A DNA stretch of 64,000 bases from Parastagonospora avenae f. sp. tritici 18332-5 (lineage: Eukaryota; Ascomycota; Dothideomycetes; Pleosporales; Phaeosphaeriaceae), in the NCBI GenBank assembly GCA_022559985.1, contig JAFJTR010000041.1, forward strand, positions 1-64,000, in the 5' to 3' direction. The notes under the pieces were generated by a model. The model saw only the letters and a program-made list of their open reading frames with translations. It ran no database searches and was not told the DNA's origin. Position 1 is the first letter of the stretch; every line of letters begins with the position of its first letter. Shown here piece after piece: positions 1 through 12,248 of this stretch. Position numbers and translations under genes: made by a program.

Positions 1-98
<98 letters not shown>
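1..98. repeat. 98-bp poly(G) homopolymer at window start
   Basis: Every base from 1 to 98 is G and normal mixed sequence follows. It is not a fungal telomere repeat (TTAGGG/CCCTAA). The likeliest explanation is a contig-edge or two-colour-sequencing artefact. A genuine G tract cannot be excluded from sequence alone. Confidence 0.95.
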
Positions 99-99
<1 letters not shown>

Positions 100-807
100 A
101 GAAGGCGTTTAGGAAAGAGAGGGACACCGGAGGCGTGGGTATGTATGATATGTTGCATGAGCAAAAGAGGCGTATTGGCTTGGAGTCTATACATAAGCTG
201 GTTTTGGGTCTCATGAGTTTTTTGTATATTTGAACCATATTTTTCGATAATGCATTTTGCATTCTCAAGCATCATATAGAAGCAGTGAATGAATGCCGTC
301 GTCGACGACTTCACCGTACATGGGGGCCAGTCCAACAACCCGTCAAACGAACGATGCAAAGGTCCCTTCCAAGCCTTACTAACCCTCTGTGTTTATGTAG
401 ACATCGTCGGCGTGTCAAACTTCGTCGCCGCACTAGCATTGTTCCTGCTCTTTCGCTCAACTCCTGCATCCTCTCAGGCCCGGAGATAGAGCTAGCCTGT
501 AATCATCGGCATGCTCGTCGCCGGCCTCGTTCCCCGCTATTGATCCCATGTGACCTGCTGCTCGATCGCATCGTATTCCTCGCGGGTGTCATGTTCGTGC
601 GCATGCATGTTAAACACGCGACATGGTCGTTGTACTTCGGTTTCATGTTGCAGTTTGTATGAAATATGATATACCCAGAGACTCCCGTACGACATTCAGT
701 GTGGTTGGACTCGTCGCTGTCGGTCCTGCGATACGCACCATGCGCCAATTCACATGGCATCTTTCGTATTCCTCTTTACCGGTCGAAATCATAGCCACGA
801 ACTCGGA
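99..807. other. Non-coding stretch, one weak small-ORF candidate
   Basis: No confident gene. A weak candidate starts at ATG 289. It needs a 39-bp intron (362-400) that has a good branch site (ACTAAC near 379) and acceptor (TTTATGTAG) but a poor GTCCCT donor. The product would be about 53 residues with one hydrophobic stretch. The intron would be unusually short, so I do not call it a gene. Confidence 0.4.
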
Positions 808-2306
808 TCAAGTCTCTTCCATGGCTCCAGCGAGCGTCTTCCCGCTCTTACGATCAAGCATGTACGTCAACCACTTTGCTTCCGCAGACTCGTCGCCCTG
901 CAGGATCATGCGCGCGCTTTCGACTGCCCAGTGGACGACGGGTGAAGCGTGCAGTCCTTTTTGCCACGCTGTGTTGAAAGGTCCGGGCATGATTCGACAT
1001 ACGTCCAAGACAGTGGAACGTGCTGCTTTGATATAGACAGTCTGCAATTCTTCTTGCTGGGGATCGGTGGATAGAGACATGAGGACTTTGAGGAGATAGA
1101 GGAGTGCTATGTTATATAGCATCAGAGTGAGGGCGGATTTGATGTTCGAGAATTGCAGGTCTGTTGGAGATGGAGGTACTGAGGTGTTCTCAGGCTGTTC
1201 ATGCGGCTGCGACGAACTCGAAGGTACTTCGATATAAGCATTTGTGGGGTCGGCAGCCCACTCTACTCTCCATGCTCGAAGCTGATCGCCTAAGTGGAGA
1301 GCATGGCGTCGGACCTCGTCGAATTGACCCGTTCTATCACCATCTTTAGTTGTCTTCTTTAGCAGAGCATCACGCTTAGATGCTAGAACCGAGCAATCAG
1401 CTAGAAGATCGTAGAGCTGCTGCTCCTGCTCCTCTCTGTCGTTTGCACAGTGCCGATGGAACATTTCTTTCCAACCATGTCTGGCCAGAATCGATGGCGT
1501 TCCGCCGATAAGCGATGCGAACAGAAGCATATGGCGCAGACACTTATAAAGGCTTACCGTTGAGGGTGACCAGTACAATTCTGGGTCGCGGAGCGCAAGG
1601 AGCTTTTCCAAGCCTTGCATATGCTTCATGAAGAGATTCGTACCCGAAGGCACAAGCGTTTCTTGAATGGCCAGTGTCATTACAGATTGTATGATCTCGT
1701 CATATCTGTAACAATGTGGCTCGGCCAAGGCGCGATTCAGTTGCTGCAGTGTTGCTCCGTGTTGAACGTATCCTCTCCGAGTGATCTTGAACTGTTTGTG
1801 CTTTGTGCCGAAGAAGATTGTCGCAAAACTTTGTACAGTTCGAAGATGTGCAGTCCGGCAGGCGTTTGCGCTATCCGTGTCGAGGAGTGTAAGATCTTTT
1901 GACTGCAGTTCTTGCAAGGTCATATCGACAGGACCACCTTGCGCCAGATGAGACCGTGTAAACATTATGTATATTTCTTGAGGGTCCCCTAGCATTCTGA
2001 CGGATGGGCTGAATGACCGAACACTTGCGGATGCCTCTGAAGTGTCTATGCTCGGCGTCGGCGAGGGCAATCCTCGTGACTGCCTAGCTCTCCTCGAAGT
2101 AACAATGGTAGCATCGACAAACGTGAAGTCTTTCGGTCCATCGCACTCCAGACCGGCCTTTTGACAGCGCAGGCAGGCCGGACGGTTTTCATCTTGACAA
2201 GAGTCAGGTGCATGTCAGAGGTCGGAGATGGAGGTAACGTACCACACTTTATCCGCCTTCGGCGACATCCCGAGCACCCCTTGGACCTGCCACCAATATT
2301 GACCAT
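808..2306 (-). CDS. Zn(II)2Cys6 fungal transcription factor
   Basis: Two exons, 2306-2243 and 2192-808, give 482 residues. The 50-bp intron (GTACGT..CAAG) splits the zinc cluster. Once spliced, residues about 11-38 show the full C-x2-C-x6-C-x6-C-x2-C-x6-C spacing with a basic RRRRIKC segment. An S/P-rich linker follows, then a mostly helical C-terminal region typical of fungal regulator domains. The family binds DNA at CGG-type sites in the nucleus. The start (MVNIGG..) puts the cluster at the N-terminus, as is usual. It diverges from the SRPBCC gene at 2768 across about 460 bp, which may be a shared promoter. The target genes are unknown. Confidence 0.9.
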
Positions 2307-2767
2307 TGCAGTGGGCTGAATGGATGCGTCTCCCTGACTTGCATGCGGTCGTTGAGGCGGCGCCCTCGGGTAGTTGTAAGGCGTACCACTTAGCGTCGGA
2401 TTCCAGAAAAGGGTTATTTCAGTGTCCCGCTAAACCCTTAGTGGCTCATTGCGCGAGTCCAACACTACCATGTTGACGAGGCGAAAGAGTCACTCCGACA
2501 GACAAAATGTGTGCCCGAATTACAGGCATAGCTTGATACGAGAGAGAAATTGCGTGAGAACTATGCAAGGTGTAGGGTCAAACCCAGCACCGGCGTGGTC
2601 AAGGTGTCGGGCGCATACATTCATATAAAGTCATAGCAGCTCCCCTCTTGTTGTATAACATCTCAATCATCTCCCCCCTGATAATACGAAGTAGAAAATC
2701 TTTCTTTAAAGATTCCCAATAATTACTCGTTTACGATCTTCACACCTGATTACACGCATCCTTCACT
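2307..2767. promoter_or_regulatory. Divergent intergenic region (regulator / SRPBCC gene)
   Basis: This 461-bp gap separates two head-to-head genes and must hold both promoters. No ORF in it looks coding. I saw no clear operator. Confidence 0.5.
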
Positions 2768-3328
2768 ATGACCATCACAGCCAGCATCGAAATTGCTTGC
2801 CCACCCGAGTTCGTTCGAGCAAAGGTAAGCAGCTTCACTCTATGGAATTCTAAGTCCAATCAATGACCCTACTCACAGTTTCTCGACTTCCTCTCCATTC
2901 CCACCTACCACACCACCTTCTTCACCAGCATAACACCCCAAGGCCCCCTCGAGCCCCAACAAAAAATCACCGTCGTCTTCGTCGGCATGGGCAAGATGGA
3001 CGCTACCATCCTCGTACGCCCATCTTTACGCCTCTTCCATGTACCATGCAGGTGTCTAACCACCCTCTAGGCCAACGAGCCGCAGCTCTTCAAATGGGCC
3101 GGCAGCATCCCGCTCCTCTTCGGCGGCGACCACAGCTTCCACTTCACGCCCAGCAGGACAACGCCAGGTGGGACGACGTTCACGCAGGAGGAGAGTTTCT
3201 ACGGCGCGTTGGGGTTTCTGATGGGCGATGGGTTTATCGCGCGGAGAATGGGTATGGGGGAAAAGACGGCGAGGAATTGGGAGGGGTTTAATAAGGACTT
3301 TAAAGCGTGGTGTGAGGAGAGTGGGTGA
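2768..3328 (+). CDS. Small SRPBCC (START-like) family protein
   Basis: Three exons, 2768-2824, 2879-3013 and 3071-3328, give 149 residues. Both introns have GTAAGC/GTACGC donors and CAG/TAG acceptors in phase 0. The N-terminus (a T/A-rich strand followed by a CPPEFVRAKFLDF-type helix), then alternating strands with a W-A-G-S-I-P-L-L-F-G-G-D-H-F segment, and a long C-terminal helix fit the SRPBCC/polyketide-cyclase-like fold. Family members bind small hydrophobic ligands in a deep cavity. There is no signal peptide, so it is presumably cytosolic. The substrate is unknown. The divergent Zn2Cys6 gene might control it, which is inference. Confidence 0.75.
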
Positions 3329-3760
3329 ACTGAGATACCTAGGGTATCATAAGTAGAACGGCGTTAAGCGGCGCAAGATAGAATACATTACATGTATATT
3401 GTGATAGTGTTGTAAGATGGCAGAGATTTGCATTATAAAGAAAAGGGAACGCTGAATGCTAAGAAACCCATGCCGAAGCACAGGATCTAATGCTTTGATC
3501 CCCTACTCGGTCCGAATCCCGACCCGAATCTCCATGAACTAAGATCGCCATATTCCTGTTCCCAATGCAATAATCCAGATGTATACTCTAGCCGAAGAAA
3601 GAACAATGCAAAGGTGCGCCTTCCCAATGAGCTCTGACCCCATATTTGATAATGCAGCACACCCAAAATCGCCGTGCCTTGATCGTGTTTCATGTCGCTC
3701 ATAAACAAATTCGTGTATGTAGGGTCTTTGATCTCAAATAATAGCAATCAACAACCCCTT
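3329..3760. other. Convergent 3' region, no gene seen
   Basis: This 432-bp stretch lies between convergent gene ends. The 86-residue ORF at 3487-3747 (minus) has no recognisable features. It probably holds 3' UTRs and terminators. Confidence 0.5.
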
Positions 3761-6441
3761 TTATGCTGATTTTGGATGCTGCTCGACGAGCCACTCCATT
3801 ACACTCTCGTAACATAGCACAAATTGCCGGAGGCTTTGTACCATGCTCAAACGCTGAACACGGAAGTCTTCTACTGTCTTCGCAATCAGGTCGACCTGAT
3901 CGTCTCCGACCCAGCTGCCGTTTTCCCGGATGTCTTTGGTGTTTGTCTTAGCGCCACCGTCGATGTCCATAGGTGTGCTCTGCCTGGTATGTCTCGCCTG
4001 TCGTTGTCGCTTGAGCATGTCCAGAACGGAGTCCACTGTGCAGAAAGTACCGGTTCGACCACAGCCAGCAGAACAGTGAACCACCACGGGTCGACTGTTT
4101 GGTGATTCTGGTTTGGTTGGAGAGCTGCCGTTGTAGTGTCGGACGACAGCATCGCATTGCTCAATCAATCCAAGAAGATGAGTTGGGTGGGCTGGGGCAC
4201 CGAAGTCGGGCCAGTTTGAATATTGTAGCTGAGTGATCTCACGCATGCGTTCAAATGGCTCATCATCGTTGGAGAGCGTGAATCGTCGTACAATCACATA
4301 TGGTTGGTCAGAGGTGGGCGAAATGTTCGAGGGCTCTCTCTTGAAGTCCGACGCACGGACGGGGTTTGTGGACCGACGTTGACCCATAGCTGGTCGTGGC
4401 TGTTGACGGTGGCTGCGTATCTTGGCCGGCTCCAACGACGCCTTGTGCTCGCCAAGAGGGTTCAGATGAAGATGGCCGTAATGCTTGTCGGACCAGTAGT
4501 TATGGGCCTTGATCTGGCCACCCTCTTGCTCTGCAGTCAGCATAACGATGACGCGGACATCTTGCTGCCATACGACTTTCCAGAAATCCTGTGGCATGTC
4601 AGCGAATCTGAAGTGTAGTTTGGTATGCACACTCTTACCTTGAAGGTCGCTGGAATAGGCCCCTGTGTGGCGATGTAGCGCTTGTTCGAGTACGCAGCTT
4701 GTACATGATTGGCGTTCACATAGTCGCAGCTGCCCTCGCCGACTCCCTGTATTTTTACACGAGAGTGCTCGTAGGGCCAGATGTTGTTGTAACGGTTCTT
4801 CGAACCCTTCTCGATACCCGCAATCTGGATCTGCTTAGAGGCACCAAGCCCAGTCGGGGTACCGTAGACAACCTTGCCAGAGAGAGCCTCCTGCATACGT
4901 TTCTGTTCACGCTTTTCAATCTGCAGAAACCTCTCTGAAACAGTCTTTCCGTTGTCCTTGTCTTCTGAGGCCTTTTGAAGCCAGGCTGGGAGCTCCTCTT
5001 CGACAGACTGAGTCATACCTTCAGGATGCTTGACAGGCATTTGGCCAACACCGCCAATGAGGTCCATATTTTGTCGGATGTTGCCAAAGAAGGGATTGGC
5101 TGCGTTTTGAGTAACCGGCATAGGGCATCCACCAATAACGGGTGCTACTGCAGGGAGACCGGAATCAATTTGTAAAGAGGCAGTTGCGGATGTCATAGGA
5201 CTGCTCGAGGCCAGATGGGTAACCCAAGCTGGAAATCGTTGTGCAAACTTTTGGAATCCGCCACGGATGATGTAAGTTCCACCTGTCCAGCCTTCTGATG
5301 TGAACTTCTTGAGTGTGTTAATGCAGGTGGCAGCGTCTTTCATCTGCGAGGAGCTGGAGTCATATACTATGATGTGTTTGCTTCTCCTCCACCGCTCAAA
5401 CTTTTCTCGCGAATCCTCATCCTTGAAGGTCTCGGCCAGTTTCTGAACGTTGAAAGAAGTGCGTTTCAGTAGTGTTGTGGGTATGCACAGGCTGAGAGCA
5501 CCAGCTATGCGAGCCTTTGCATACTGGGTGGAGACGCGAAGATCAAGCAGGAGGACCTCTTCCACGCACGACTCGAGTATGTTGACAATGTGCTGAGCAG
5601 TCGCCATGTGAGGCCCCTCGGTCTCGTCGTCTTCCTTGATGTTTGCTGGAAGCGTTTCCGCGCGATGCTTGGAAATCGACGTGTGCTGAGAGGTCTTGGG
5701 AGGTAACGATGCCCTCGAGCTGCGGTCTTCGGCAAACTCTGCTATGGCGTCAGTTCGACCAAAGCCTTCGAAGCTGGCTGGAGAGTTTCTCCTTGGGCGG
5801 TCCGGGAACATCGAGGATTCGGAGGACAGCATGCGCTTTGGCGAACGAGGCTTGGGTGGATGTTGTTCGTCCTGGCTTCCGTCATTTCTCTGCTTCGCGC
5901 TGACAGACGCACCAAGTGGCGGCATGGCCTTTGGCGAGACTGGCGACTTGACGGTGCCAAAATATGAGTCGCCCTGGGAGGGCACTGCAGCCGGCGTGAA
6001 GTTGAAGTTGCCCAACGCGAAGCCCTTGTTGTTCTCTGTCTGCTTCCTGAATTGCTCGAACTCGGGATTCTGCTCGACGGGTATTATGCGAGGCGACGCA
6101 GCTGCCGTAGACCGCACATTGGATGTCGGGGGGCTCCAGGTGCCTCGAATGTGCTGTGCGGCGCTGGACGAGAAGTGGTCGCTATTGGCGTTGACGGCCA
6201 GCTGGAAGTAGTTGGGCGAGGGCGTGCCTGGTTCCTTCTTGGAAATGTGAACATGGCTGGGAGTCTTCGCTACGCCATTCATGCGGGGCGTGAGGGGCGG
6301 AGGAGCGGCCGTTGGATGTAGCGAGGCACTTGGCCTAGTCATTGGTTGTGTCGATCGGGGGCGGGCGCTGGAGAGGTGCGATGAAGAGGAACCGCGCGGT
6401 CGAGGAGAGAGCGCAGGAGTAGACATTGCTGCAGGCACCAC
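3761..6441 (-). CDS. Rhodanese-domain protein tyrosine phosphatase (Pyp1/Ptp2-3 type)
   Basis: Exons 6441-4639 and 4588-3761 give 876 residues. The intron (GTAAGA..CACAG) falls inside the phosphatase domain. Residues 1-270 are S/P-rich and probably disordered. About 280-410 is a rhodanese/Cdc25-like (MAPK-docking type) domain. About 540-876 is a classical PTP domain with the KNRYNNIWPYEHSRV motif, the WPD loop (Asp near 729) and the P-loop HCSAGCGRTG (Cys near 773, Arg near 779). All catalytic residues are intact. Fungal relatives dephosphorylate the activation-loop tyrosine of stress MAP kinases. An internal Met at residue 6 (position 6426) is an equally good start. An insert of about 60 residues after the HNYWSD region enlarges the domain. 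Confidence 0.9.
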
Positions 6442-8580
6442 GGCGTCAGGTAATGAAGCGTGGGCCTAGTGAGGGAGCGGGTAAAATTGTAGGGTATAGG
6501 GCATGAAAAATGGAGACGGGCGTGGCGTGCGTTCTGAATCGTTGAGAGAGCGGTTGGTGCGTGTGAAAGATGGGCGCTCAGCGTCACGGCGCTGAAAGGG
6601 GACTCTGACGTCACAAGGAGAGGCTGAAGGCGATTTCCCGATGAGTCTGACACGTTCGCACGCGACCGTCTGGAGCCTCGCAACACTCCGCAGATGTGCT
6701 GGGGAGAAGCGCCGAATACTGTTCACCCCAAGGCGCAGTGCGGCCGAATCCTTGAATGCCTTCAGGCTGTGCAGCTTCGTTTCGTGCCGCGGGCGAGCGA
6801 AGCGCAAATGTCGTAATGCGGGACGTTCGCTAGCAGAACGACGCAGGGACCGTGAGCACCAAGAGCAGGATGCCCTGGATTGAATCCGGCCGTCTCGTCT
6901 CGTGACTAGAGACAAGAATAGTTTAGGTAGGGGTCGGCAGCGGAACGGTCAGCGGAAACGTAGGCCCAGAAGTGCAGGGCGGAGGGTCTATGGCGATGCA
7001 AAAGATCGAGAGGCGGATCGGGAGCAATAAGTAAGATCGAGGGCAGAGGGGGCCATAGCAATTGCGACTACACACCGCAAGGCTCCGCTTCCAAGGCAGG
7101 GCAGCGGATTGGGGAAGCATGCCGGGATCTAGGCCTGCACATCAACGTGCTGAAGGCAATCCCGTGTCCGTCAGCTTGTCCGGCCTAGCCACCAGCCGCC
7201 GCCTGCTGCTCCCACTGCGACATCACAGCTTTAGCCGCACACCTCGAGCACAAAGATGGCTCGAAACATGGCATTTGTCTCGACAATGGAGTAACATTGG
7301 CTGTCAGGTGCTATCCCGATGAGTCGTCTGGAACAGCTGATCGAAGCAGCGGCAATACCAAACCTGCTGTCGAGAGCGAGGCGTCATGACTGAAACCCAC
7401 CGGCCCACTCGTCCACACATGCTGGACCCTGAACTGATCGACAACGCATTGCCCCCAAAGGCACACCACTGGTTCGAGAACGGCAACTGTCAAATCTCGA
7501 GCAGACGAGGTGTGTCGCTGTCGTACACGATGCTGAGTCTAGTACAATAGACATGCTCATGCCCCTGGGTAAGTCATGTCCCAGTCCTCCGCGTGGGTGG
7601 GCTTCTAGAAGACGTGTTCATCCAATACTTTGAGTGCTGACCGCTTCGTCGTCATGACGGATACGGTAGCGGTCGCCAATGGCCCGTTTCGCCGTCCTCG
7701 CTTTCGACACGATACACAAATGCGCGGATCTTAGTGTTTCCTGGAACGACAGGACCCGCGGATCGTTGCAGTATTATAAGCAGACTGCAAACAGTATGTT
7801 GATCGCAATGCACACTACCTACGTCCCCAAGGTAGGTGCAGATAGGTACAGCAAGAGGCAGGCGCGTACCCGCAGAGAAAAGCAAAGTCGCAGGGTGTTC
7901 TGCAACACGTGCTTCATAGGCCCGAATGCCACCGTCGGTCGTTCTATTGCACGAGACCTCGAGGAGGATTGGGAGGATCCTGGTTTCGCCTCACAAAGCC
8001 TGGTTTCAATCGTGACATCTTCGATAAATCGTCCGTTGCAGGGGAGTTGCCTATCGTGACGCCTACCCAGCGCACCGCGGAAAGTGTCTTTGGCGATTGG
8101 CGTTCCAGTCCTGAGTAGTGTCAGTAGCCACATGCTAGAGCAACGATAGACGCTGCTTAAGAGCCGTTGGAACCGACTAGCAGACCCTGAGGCTGTCCCC
8201 GCTCGTCTTGATTTGTACGTCGAAAAGTGTCGTGCTGAGCGGTGGAGACAAGGCGTTGAACTACCTATGGCATGCGAGTCGCCAGAGAGTTGAAAATGCC
8301 ACCAACCTTGCGCGAACATGCAATGTCGAAATCCGTGAAGACCTTCGTCCTACAAGGTCAGGGTCAGTGTTCGAGAATATAGAGTTCAGCCGAGCTATTC
8401 CTGTACCTGATCATAACGTCACTACGGCTTGTGAAGCCGGACCTCTCACAGGTGGCGGAAATGTCCATCACGTGCATACGCGCGAACGCGTTTCGCGCGA
8501 AAAGTTCCCCGCGTCTGATCATTGACGCGCTATTCCGGCTCAACACCATCCTGCCTTGCGACTCCCTAACCGCAGGTGCC
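6442..8580. other. 2.1-kb intergenic region, no gene supported
   Basis: The phosphatase and NSE1 genes diverge from here. Many ORFs of 60-166 residues exist on both strands (the longest is 7819-8319 minus). None shows a domain, plausible splice partners or a codon-like pattern. It probably holds long 5' leaders and promoters. A lineage-specific small gene or ncRNA cannot be ruled out. Confidence 0.4.
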
Positions 8581-9615
8581 ATGTCTCGCGATGATTCGCC
8601 GCTCGTGCGCGATGTATCTCCAGATGAGGGCTACACGTACATGCATCGCGCCTTCTTCCAGGCTTTCCTTACCCGCAGCGTCATGACAGTTGAAGAGACC
8701 AAGCCAGTCCTAGCACACGTAATGACAGCCCACAGTAAGTCCAGCATAGAGTCTGAAGCCCAATCTTTCTACGCCGACTCATCTTCTTCAGACCCAGAGC
8801 GGCCATGGACTGCCGGCGACGTGACCCAACCGCACCTGACATCGACCATCCAAACGATAAATGCCCGAATCGAACACTACGACCTCGAAATCCGCAGCAT
8901 GAAAGACCAACACACCAAACTCACCGTCTATGCCCTCGTCAACAAAACCTCAGACTCCCTCACACAACTCGCTACGAAATTCTCCGCCTCCGAAATCGCA
9001 TACATCCGCCGCCTGCTCGATTACATGTTCGAAACCAACAATACGCACACGCGCGAAGTCATGGCCATTAAGCACACTGAAGCTAGTCAATTGGCCCGCA
9101 TCAGGCGCGTGCGACAGAGTCAGGTCAATGGCGACGAGGGCGAAAGCCAAGCGCAGGATGCAGGTATATCGATCCAAGAAGCCGACGAAGTCCTCATCAC
9201 GCTGCAGAACGAGGGCTTCTTCCAGAAATCGCCTGCATCGTATTACTCCCTCGCACCGCGCGCATTGATGGAGCTACGCGCCTATCTCAAAGAGACATAC
9301 AACGAGCCCGCATCCTCACCGACGGCAGACGACGCTGTCATACGGATACGTGACTGTGAAGGGTGCAGGGAGATTGTCACACACGGGGTGCGTTGTAATG
9401 AGAAAGACTGCGGTGTGAGGTGGCATGATGCGTGTGCGAATAGTTATTATCGGAATAGGAAGGGTGGGAATAGGAAGTGTCCGAAGTGTGGGACGGAGTG
9501 TTCGGGGGATGTGTATGTTGGCGAGAGGGCGGATAGGGTTGTGGGTAGGAGCAGTACTGGTGGAAGGAGAAGTACAGTACACGAGGAGGTGGAGGAAGAG
9601 GAGGATGATGAATGA
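8581..9615 (+). CDS. NSE1: Smc5/6 complex subunit Nse1 (RING-like E3 ligase)
   Basis: A single exon of 344 residues. The start MSRDDSPL is chosen because the conserved N-terminal helix (Y-M-H-R-A-F-F-Q-A-F) follows at once. The frame is open further upstream but that part is not conserved-looking. The N-terminal two thirds is winged-helix-like. The C-terminal variant RING spans about residues 258-310 with C-x2-C, an H-G-V-R-C segment, C-x5-W-H-x2-C and C-P-x-C pairs (C4HC3 order). An acidic tail follows. Nse1 pairs with the MAGE-like Nse3 and the kleisin Nse4 in nuclear DNA repair. The domain order and length fit fungal orthologs. Confidence 0.88.
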   Translation: MSRDDSPLVRDVSPDEGYTYMHRAFFQAFLTRSVMTVEETKPVLAHVMTAHSKSSIESEAQSFYADSSSSDPERPWTAGDVTQPHLTSTIQTINARIEHYDLEIRSMKDQHTKLTVYALVNKTSDSLTQLATKFSASEIAYIRRLLDYMFETNNTHTREVMAIKHTEASQLARIRRVRQSQVNGDEGESQAQDAGISIQEADEVLITLQNEGFFQKSPASYYSLAPRALMELRAYLKETYNEPASSPTADDAVIRIRDCEGCREIVTHGVRCNEKDCGVRWHDACANSYYRNRKGGNRKCPKCGTECSGDVYVGERADRVVGRSSTGGRRSTVHEEVEEEEDDE

Positions 9616-9883
9616 GCTTTCTCGTGGGAACGCTGATTCCACCAGCGCGAAGCACGATGATCACGCAAGCTGGATGACTTCGATGATTCATGATTCACCA
9701 AGACCGAGTGCGAGCGATCGGTTTAGCGAAGAAGCACACTCATGTCATTGATTTTCATGCATTTATCCCCAGCGTTTAAATGCAAATCCACCTTTTACGC
9801 CCAGTCCAACCTGAGCCGCTTTTACCCTATGGTCTTATATACAGTATCTCATCGCGACAGAAACATGTTTTCTCTGGCACACT

Positions 9884-11095
9884 CTATTGCGCTCCGTTGG
9901 TCTGCTTGGCAGCCTTTGATCGGCGCTCCGCAACAGCAGCAGAAAGGTCCTCAAGCACGGTGACTGTGCTCTCCCAGTCGATGCAAGCGTCGGTAATGGA
10001 GACACCCTTCTTGAGTCCACTGGGGCCTTCGGCGGGGACCTTCTGGTTGCCCTCGTGAATGTTGGACTCGATCATGACGGCGACGATGCCGGTCTCTCCC
10101 TCGCGGATCTGGTCGGCGATGACCTTGGCGACCTTGGGCTGGTTGCGGTGGTCCTTGTTGGAGTTGCCTACGAAGTATTAGTACTCTAGTAATCGATGCT
10201 ATGTGGATACGACGTACCGTGTGAGCAATCAACCATGAGGACCTCAGGGAGACCCTTCTTCCTCAGAGCTTCCCGCGCACCCTTGATGCTCTCGGGGTCG
10301 AAGTTGGTACCACGGGTTCCACCACGGAGAATGACGAAGCAGTGCTCGTTACCGCTCGTCCTTGTGATAGCAGCCAGACCCTGCTTGGTCACACCCATGA
10401 AGTGGTGCTTAGCCTTCGCAGCGCCAATGGCATCGACCGCGACGGTCAGACCTCCATCAGTGCCGTTCTTGAAGCCGATGGGGAAAGAGAGACCAGAAGC
10501 AAGCTCGCGGTGCAACTGAGACTCAGTCGTTCGTGCTCCGATGGCACCCAGAGAAATGAGGTCTGCGAGGAATTGAGGGGAGATGGTGTCGAGCATCTCA
10601 GAGGCAATGGGCATGCCCTGCGATGTGAGGTCGATGTAGAGCTTACGCGAGACGCGAAGTCCCTTGTTGATCTTGTAGCTCTCGTCGATATCTGGGTCGT
10701 TGATCAAGCCTTTCCAGCCGACAGTTGTGCGGGGCTTCTCGAGGTAGGCGCGCATGATGATGCAGATGTTGTCTTGGAGCTTGTCCGCGAGCTCCTTAAG
10801 GCGCTTGCAGTACTCAATGGCCGTTTCAGGGTCGTGAATGGAGCAGGGTCCGACCATGACGAGGAGACGGTCATCTTCTTGTGTGATGATCTTTGCAGCG
10901 TCTTTGCGCCCTTGGACGACTGTCTGCTCGGCATGTGCGGGGATAGGCAGCTCGTCTGAAAGTAACGCCGGGGAGATTAGAGGATCGTAGCCGAGAACTT
11001 GTATACTGAATCAGTATTGAATCTTCGATTGAGAGTCATATGCGTAACATACCGCGTACGTCATCGACGTTCTTTGGCTCGTCGAAGGAAGGCAT
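9884..11095 (-). CDS. ARO4: 3-deoxy-D-arabino-heptulosonate 7-phosphate (DAHP) synthase
   Basis: Three exons, 11095-11053, 10997-10218 and 10167-9884, give 368 residues. The enzyme joins phosphoenolpyruvate and erythrose 4-phosphate, the first step of the shikimate pathway (chorismate and aromatic amino acids), in the cytosol. Hallmarks visible: the V-R-V-L-G-Y-D-P-L start, GPCSIHD, RAYLEKPRTTVGWKG, the GARTTESQLHR block, KNGTDG, and SHGNSNKDHRNQP across the second intron. The N-terminus (DDVRVLGYDPL) is closer to the yeast Aro4 type than to Aro3. Isozyme identity and the Tyr- or Phe-sensitive class are inferred. A single TGACTC half-site lies upstream at 11420-11425 (minus reading) and another falls in intron 1. 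These are weak hints of Gcn4/CPC1 control. Confidence 0.93.
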
Positions 11096-12248
11096 GTTGC
11101 TTGTAGATTGCTGCGCAGACAGGTGGTGGTGGGGCCAGTCTTTATAATGCGCCCAACAGTCAGCTCATGTTCTTGATGTTGAACAGCAGCAGGGATGTGC
11201 TCTTTGTTAATATGCGTTGGTAGAGCTTCACTCACCTATTGGTTAAGCGAACGGGCAATGTGCGGTGTATATTCCTTGCGCAACACGCCACGCAGAGATG
11301 GAATCAACGTGGATTGGATTGAGGTGAGACGTTCTGCAGAGTCTTCCGAGTTCGGCCGCTTCAAGAGAGTGCAAGTGCTGGACCGTATTTAGTCACGCCC
11401 TAGATGTCGGCTTCCCGCAGAGTCACATTCCAAACTTTTTAACAGGGTCTAGAGGCGGGGCTCGTTATCGATAGTATACTGCATGCCAAGCTCCAGCTGG
11501 TCTGACATTGGCTGCAACGTAGTTGGCCCATCTCGTAGTCATCTCGACCGTCTACCTGGCTGTGCTGCCAACATGTTGCATGTGCGGGATGGAGTATCCT
11601 CTTCGAGACACGATGTAGGCTGCTTGGTAGTTACATTGAGCCCCAGGGAACCCGACCGGCAGAGAAACCAAGGTGAAGCCATACCTGGGCTTTGGTGACC
11701 CAAGGAATCAGTGCGCGTCCGAGTTTCGACGCGATCCAGGTACGCCCATTCCCGATACCCGCAGGTGCAGGTGGAAAAGAAGTTTCCGAGGCAAATAGGT
11801 ACCGTCCTGAATCGTGGCAGATGAGTGACGGGCTTGGCGTTCATCAGCCACAGCCCGAGCCAGCCCAGGACGTTCCATCGCAGCGTCATTGCTCGTGCAC
11901 CACCTCCGAGGCGCAAGCTCACAGCCTGCGACCCTCCAACTTCGCACCAACGGAGGAAACGATCGCTATAGGATCGCCGCCGAACGAGTAAAGGCGCGCG
12001 ACTGCGCCAGGCAAGCGGTGAAATCCACTTCATGCACACCTCGGGCACCTGAAACGTGCCTTCCCGCTCCCCTGACCTTTGGCCCCCTCCTCTACTTCAA
12101 AACATATGCGCTGCCCAGCTTTCTGACCACAACCTTGGGCGCTCACGATCGTTATCGATACGTCTGCGCGATTCCGTGAATTTCTCGCTTGTCGACGGCG
12201 CGTTGATCGCGTTCGCAGCTCTACATAACCTTCGCTACACTTTCCATA
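11096..12248. other. Divergent 1.15-kb intergenic region
   Basis: It separates ARO4 (minus) from the unknown gene at 12249 (plus). ORFs here, for example 11539-12048 minus, show no domain or splice logic. The region must contain both promoters. Apart from the half-site at 11420-11425 I see no defined element. Confidence 0.45.

Noticed and set aside
1..98. Telomere
   Set aside because: Pure G, not TTAGGG/CCCTAA repeats.
285..662. 125-residue plus ORF near the left edge
   Set aside because: Arg-rich with no domain. It overlaps the weak small-ORF candidate in another frame. Typical chance ORF.
6466..6915. 149-residue minus ORF upstream of the phosphatase
   Set aside because: Ser/Arg-rich, overlaps the likely promoter and leader, no conserved strip.
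7819..8319. 166-residue minus ORF
   Set aside because: No recognisable domain, no splice partners, amino-acid make-up like translated non-coding DNA.
11539..12048. 169-residue minus ORF between ARO4 and the next gene
   Set aside because: No motif. It sits where two promoters are expected.
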